From DAMBHY01 sp032068765 (lineage in GTDB: Bacteria > Bacteroidota > Bacteroidia > Bacteroidales > Dysgonomonadaceae), in the NCBI GenBank assembly GCA_032068765.1, contig DAMBHY010000002.1:62001-126000 (forward strand): 64,000 nucleotides of DNA, read 5' to 3'. Made by a program: the position numbers and the translations under genes. Below, one piece after another: positions 61,522 to 64,000 of the stretch (positions are counted from its first letter, which is position 1; the number at the start of each line of letters is the position of its first letter). The notes under the pieces are model-generated. The model saw only the letters and a list, made by a program, of their open reading frames with translations. It did not search any database and was not told the DNA's origin.

Positions 61522-64000
61522 TTATTTAGCTGCAGCTAACTTTTTAGCGTGGTCTTTTTTTAACATGTTGTAAGCAACAGGAGTTGCGATAAACAATGAA
61601 GTTATAGTACCAACTACGATACCGATAAGCATTGCAAATACGAAACTTCTTACCGCATCACCACCTAAAAGGATAATAACAATAATTACTAAGATTGTAC
61701 TCAAACCAGTATTGATTGTGCGGGCAAGTGTAGCATTCAAAGAATCGTTAAATAAAGATCTTAAATCACGACCTGGATATAAATGCATGTACTCGCGTAC
61801 GCGGTCAAATACAACCACTTTATCGTTGATTGAGTAACCAATCACCGTCAAGATTGCTGCTACAAACGTTTGGTCAATTTCCATTGAGAAAGGCATAATC
61901 TTCCACAATAATGAATATAAACCAATAACTGAGAAAGCGTCAATCGCCAAAGCAGTAATTGTACCGGCTGAGAATGCCCAGTTTCTAAAGCGAAGCAAAA
62001 TATACAATCCCATAAAGATAAGTGCAATGACAAGCGCTATAAAGGCATTTAAAAGCATGTCTTTTGCGATACTTGGTCCCACTTTTTGTGAACTCAAAAG
62101 GTGATTGTCTATTGTGCTTCCTTGACTAAAGAATTTTTGTAAGCTTTGAGCCATCAGATTTTTCAAATCGTCTTCTATGTTTGCAGAAGGGTCGTCAATT
62201 TTATAGTTTGTAGAAATACGTACTTGATTGCTGTTACCAATAGTAATTACGCGAACAGATTCTCCAAAGTTAGGAACCAATGCGTCTCGCACTTCGCTTG
62301 TTTTAACTGGTTGATCAAAACGTATTATATAGTTGCGTCCACCTGTAAAGTCGATACCTGTATTTAATTTTAATGTGAAGAATGAAACTAAGCTTGCAAC
62401 ACCAAAAATAGCGAAGAAATAAATAACTTTCTTACTGTTTTTTAGGAAATTGAAGTTGAATTCTTTGAACATATTTTTAGAAATGTCAGTTGTGAACTTA
62501 AGATTATTCCAACGTCCCTTTTTCAACTGATATTCGTATACCATACGCGTAAAATATACAGCAGTTAAGAAAGATATAACAATACCGATAATCAACGTTA
62601 CAGCAAAACCTCTGATTGCACCCGTTCCAAATAATGCAAGAATGATACCTGTAATAATGGTTGTTACATTGGAGTCAAAGATGGCTGAGAATGCATTCTT
62701 GTAACCATCTTCCAAAGCTCTTCGTAAGTTCTTACCGGCAGCTAATTCCTCCTTTATGCGTTCATTAATAAGTACGTTTGCATCCACTGCCATTGCTAGT
62801 GCAAGAATCATACCGGCGATACCAGGTAAAGTAAGTACTGCCTGGAACGCTGCCAAAGCTCCCATAGTAAAGAATAAGTTGGCAAGCAATGCGCCATTTA
62901 TAACCATTCCCGGTATAATACCATATAGTATACAGGTGAAGATGAAAAGGACGATAAGCGCAATAACAAACGAAACAAATCCTGCCTTAATAGCTTCTTT
63001 ACCAAGAGATGGACCAACTATGTCTTCTTGAACGATACGAACACCGGCTTTCATTTTACCGGATTTCAATACATTTTCCAAGTCTTTTGCTTCATCGGCT
63101 GTAAATCTACCGCTGATGCTTGAACGACCACCCTCAATTTTATCATTTACGTTTGGTGCAGAATAAACATAGTCATCCAAAACGATGGCGATTTGACGGC
63201 CTTTTTCAGCTCCTGTAATTGTTGCCCAGCGATTTGCACCTGCTGCATTCATTGTCATTCCAACTTCCCATCCAGAACCTTGTTGTGGTTGGTCAGCTTT
63301 TGCTGAAGTTACTGATTCTCCTGTTAACGCAGCATTATGCTTTGAACCATCGCCTCTAAGTGCATATAGTTCGTAATAAGTTTCTTTTGGGTCGATTGAT
63401 TTGAATCCCCATTTGAAGCGCAAGTCTGCAGGGAAAATATCCTTGAATTTTTTCAAAATAGAATTGACAGATGCCGTATCTAATTTAGAAACTGTTCCAA
63501 CAATTGAACCTCTGCTGCCGCCTTGTGCAAAGAATGGTTGTGCGAAGTATTCAATAAATGATTTGTTTATTTGTATTTTAGAATTTGCTAAATCAACTTC
63601 AGGCATTTCAGTTTTCAATGAATCTCCATTTACAAGAGAGTCGTTTCCAACAACTTTTGCAGCATCTGCTACAGTTTTACCTGATTTTTTTGCATTAACA
63701 TATTCGGCAGATTTAGCATTTACTTCACTCAAATATTGAGCAATTTCGTCAACATTGTATGTTTTCCAAAATTCAAGGTTGGCATTTCCTTGAAGCAATT
63801 TTCTTACACGATCCGGTTCTTTAATACCCGGTAATTCTATTAGTATACGTTCAGCCTGATCCAATTTTTGAATGTTGGGTGCTACAACGCCGAAATGGTC
63901 GATACGTGTACGCAATACATTGAATGAATTGTCAGCAGCACTTTGAATTTCGTTTCTCAGTACTGCAATAACCTGTTCATTGGTAGCGTTTGGTTGTACG
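61522..64000 (-). CDS. secDF: SecDF protein translocase fusion (5' end outside the window)
   Basis: At least 826 codons are open to the window edge. The visible part begins inside the SecD half (NEIQSAADNSFNVLRTRIDHFGV, then the P1-type periplasmic domain), followed by GIAGMILALAMAVDANVLINERI. The SecF half starts near NFNFLKNSKK and has GIDFTGG, GYSINDKVVVFDRVREY and LNATLARTINTGLSTILV. The two halves are fused in one chain, as is usual in Bacteroidetes. It uses proton-motive force to help the late steps of protein export through SecYEG. The first residues and start codon are not in the window. Confidence 0.93.
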   Translation of the reverse strand, partial: VQPNATNEQVIAVLRNEIQSAADNSFNVLRTRIDHFGVVAPNIQKLDQAERILIELPGIKEPDRVRKLLQGNANLEFWKTYNVDEIAQYLSEVNAKSAEYVNAKKSGKTVADAAKVVGNDSLVNGDSLKTEMPEVDLANSKIQINKSFIEYFAQPFFAQGGSRGSIVGTVSKLDTASVNSILKKFKDIFPADLRFKWGFKSIDPKETYYELYALRGDGSKHNAALTGESVTSAKADQPQQGSGWEVGMTMNAAGANRWATITGAEKGRQIAIVLDDYVYSAPNVNDKIEGGRSSISGRFTADEAKDLENVLKSGKMKAGVRIVQEDIVGPSLGKEAIKAGFVSFVIALIVLFIFTCILYGIIPGMVINGALLANLFFTMGALAAFQAVLTLPGIAGMILALAMAVDANVLINERIKEELAAGKNLRRALEDGYKNAFSAIFDSNVTTIITGIILALFGTGAIRGFAVTLIIGIVISFLTAVYFTRMVYEYQLKKGRWNNLKFTTDISKNMFKEFNFNFLKNSKKVIYFFAIFGVASLVSFFTLKLNTGIDFTGGRNYIIRFDQPVKTSEVRDALVPNFGESVRVITIGNSNQVRISTNYKIDDPSANIEDDLKNLMAQSLQKFFSQGSTIDNHLLSSQKVGPSIAKDMLLNAFIALVIALIFMGLYILLRFRNWAFSAGTITALAIDAFSVIGLYSLLWKIMPFSMEIDQTFVAAILTVIGYSINDKVVVFDRVREYMHLYPGRDLRSLFNDSLNATLARTINTGLSTILVIIVIILLGGDAVRSFVFAMLIGIVVGTITSLFIATPVAYNMLKKDHAKKLAAAK

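Overview
The window looks like chromosome of an anaerobic, low-GC member of the Bacteroidales. The evidence is the gene content: a SusC/SusD starch system, a lipoprotein-rich envelope, TAnnTTTG promoter boxes, a Na+-pumping methylmalonyl-CoA decarboxylase operon of the kind used for propionate formation, a glycine-lipid GlsB/GlsA pair, an EF-G2-type paralog and a cobalamin-dependent ribonucleotide reductase. A Paludibacter-like organism is plausible, but no species marker such as rRNA is present. I saw no tRNA, rRNA, CRISPR array or transposase gene.

Layout. 1-3.5 kb (minus): methylmalonyl-CoA epimerase, decarboxylase alpha subunit, a gamma-type subunit fused to a lamin-tail domain, the biotin carrier and the first codons of one more gene. 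3.5-16.8 kb: core metabolism and housekeeping (pfkA, ispH, cmk, a U32 protein, an FtsX-type permease, rsmD, a RecD-like helicase, rsmI, a YjjG-type phosphatase) and several Bacteroidetes-specific unknowns. 16.9-18.1 kb: arginine deiminase.

18.2-40 kb is a large starch/maltodextrin region in two converging parts. On the plus strand are a LacI-type regulator, a sugar MFS transporter and a GH13 lipoprotein. On the minus strand are susC, susD, two SusE/SusF-like lipoproteins, a SusA-like neopullulanase, a large GH13 lipoprotein and a SusB-like GH97 enzyme. A LacI-type palindrome lies about 60 bp upstream of a TATATTTG box both before the transporter gene and before susC, so one regulator probably controls both halves. 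Between the halves are an outer-membrane protein, two orphan genes and a tandem-repeat array. The minus-strand cluster is interrupted by three copies of a 200-bp hairpin-rich repeat around a DUF559 nuclease gene. Next to the middle copy is a relic of a second DUF559 gene.

40.2-42.1 kb: glycine-lipid acyltransferases. 42.3-51.8 kb: division and cell-wall cluster mraZ-rsmH-ftsL-ftsI-murE-mraY-murD-ftsW, which stops after ftsW. 51.8-52.5 kb: a small coiled-coil protein and a 21-bp tandem array. 52.5-64 kb: EF-G2-like factor with altered GTPase motifs, Ca2+-type P-ATPase, L,D-transpeptidase-like protein, class II ribonucleotide reductase and a SecDF fusion cut by the window edge.

The points most worth a second look are the repeat/DUF559 element, the two 21-bp tandem arrays and the ~41-bp array, and the paired LacI operators.
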